A stretch of DNA of 64,000 nt from Gammaproteobacteria bacterium. GTDB lineage: Bacteria > Pseudomonadota > Gammaproteobacteria > HK1. The notes beneath the pieces are model-generated. The model saw nothing but the letters and a program-made list of their open reading frames with translations, ran no database searches and was not told where the DNA came from. How positions within the stretch are numbered: the stretch's first letter is position 1; every line of letters begins with the position of its first letter. The position numbers and the translations under genes are program-made. Shown in pieces: positions 63,926 to 64,000 of the stretch. The stretch spans positions 62,001-126,000 of the forward strand of contig JAJFJU010000010.1 in the NCBI GenBank assembly GCA_021773645.1, given 5' to 3'.

Positions 63926-63927
63926 CT

Positions 63928-64000
63928 ATGCAAAAACTGACTATCCGCTGCCCCGACGACATGCATCTCCACCTGCGCGATGGTGCTGCCCTTGCCCGTA
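63928..64000 (+). CDS. pyrC: Dihydroorotase (partial, runs off window)
   Basis: The first 24 codons of a gene cut by the window edge. The translation begins MQKLTIRCPDDMHLHLRDG, the N-terminus of class II dihydroorotase, including the zinc-binding His-x-His. PyrC closes carbamoyl-aspartate to dihydroorotate in pyrimidine synthesis. The ATG at 63928 lies two bases after the inverted-repeat element and has no Shine-Dalgarno within it. Confidence 0.85.
   Translation, partial: MQKLTIRCPDDMHLHLRDGAALAR

Larger units (their letters stand above)
63469..63927. other. Divergent gap between aceE and pyrC
   Basis: 459 bp. The left part is the aceE leader with a strong hairpin at 63585; the right third is copy C of the inverted-repeat element. 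No gene is seen. The aceE promoter should lie between about 63480 and 63740, but I cannot pick boxes with confidence. Confidence 0.5.

Overview
This window comes from a gammaproteobacterial chromosome of moderately high GC. The lineage evidence is gene order and product type. The block rpfE-recJ-prfB-lysS is the order I know from Xanthomonas and relatives. There are also alaC-hom-thrC, ccmF/ccmH/ccmI, tldD with a nitrilase, CopA/CopB copper resistance, an AceE-type pyruvate dehydrogenase, and an E. coli-like prfB frameshift. A purple-sulfur or sulfur-oxidiser type lineage is possible, but I cannot prove it from this sequence. I found no rRNA, tRNA, CRISPR array, prophage or intact IS transposase.

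Layout. 0-6 kb: an unknown gene, zapE and an RND efflux pair. 6-11.1 kb: a copper block (His-rich small protein, cupredoxin, copA, copB, cytochrome c, methyltransferase). 11.2-13 kb: a 34-residue basic protein and rhlE. 13.4-20.5 kb: one long leftward operon (unknown protein, nitrilase, tldD, ccmF, ccmH, ccmI, HPP protein) that lacks ccmG. 20.8-31.2 kb: amino-acid genes, then rpfE-recJ, a small membrane protein, prfB with its programmed frameshift, and lysS. 31.2-36.9 kb: an accessory stretch with a HigBA module, an AT-rich gene inside what looks like a single integron-type gene cassette with an attC site, a CDP-alcohol phosphatidyltransferase opposite a YbhP-like phosphodiesterase, a dehalogenase, and an RHH/ParE module. 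36.9-38.1 kb: argG.

38.2-50.6 kb is the most interesting region. An ScfR-type acyl-CoA-responsive regulator is divergent from a Tat-exported solute-binding protein and a complete LivHMGF-like ABC importer. These are followed by a receiver-only response regulator, a small two-helix membrane protein, a CbrA-like SLC5 transporter-histidine kinase, a close relative of fluoroacetyl-CoA thioesterase FlK, a PEP-mutase/isocitrate-lyase family enzyme and a second receiver-only protein. Together they suggest uptake, sensing and CoA-level handling of a small carboxylic acid. The substrate is unknown.

50.9-57.5 kb: a CPBP protease, an acyltransferase/alpha-beta-hydrolase fusion, a cyclic-nucleotide/rhodanese/coiled-coil protein and a YbfF-like esterase. 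57.7-63.5 kb: the pyruvate dehydrogenase operon aceE-aceF-lpdA, leftward. The window ends inside pyrC.

Several short dispersed repeats lie between genes. The clearest is a family of three 158-159 bp elements with about 20 bp terminal inverted repeats, each sitting just upstream of a start codon (the livM-like gene, the CPBP protease, pyrC). There is also a 165 bp inverted-repeat element abutting the ybfF-like start codon, and a set of palindromes built on GTAGGGCG.
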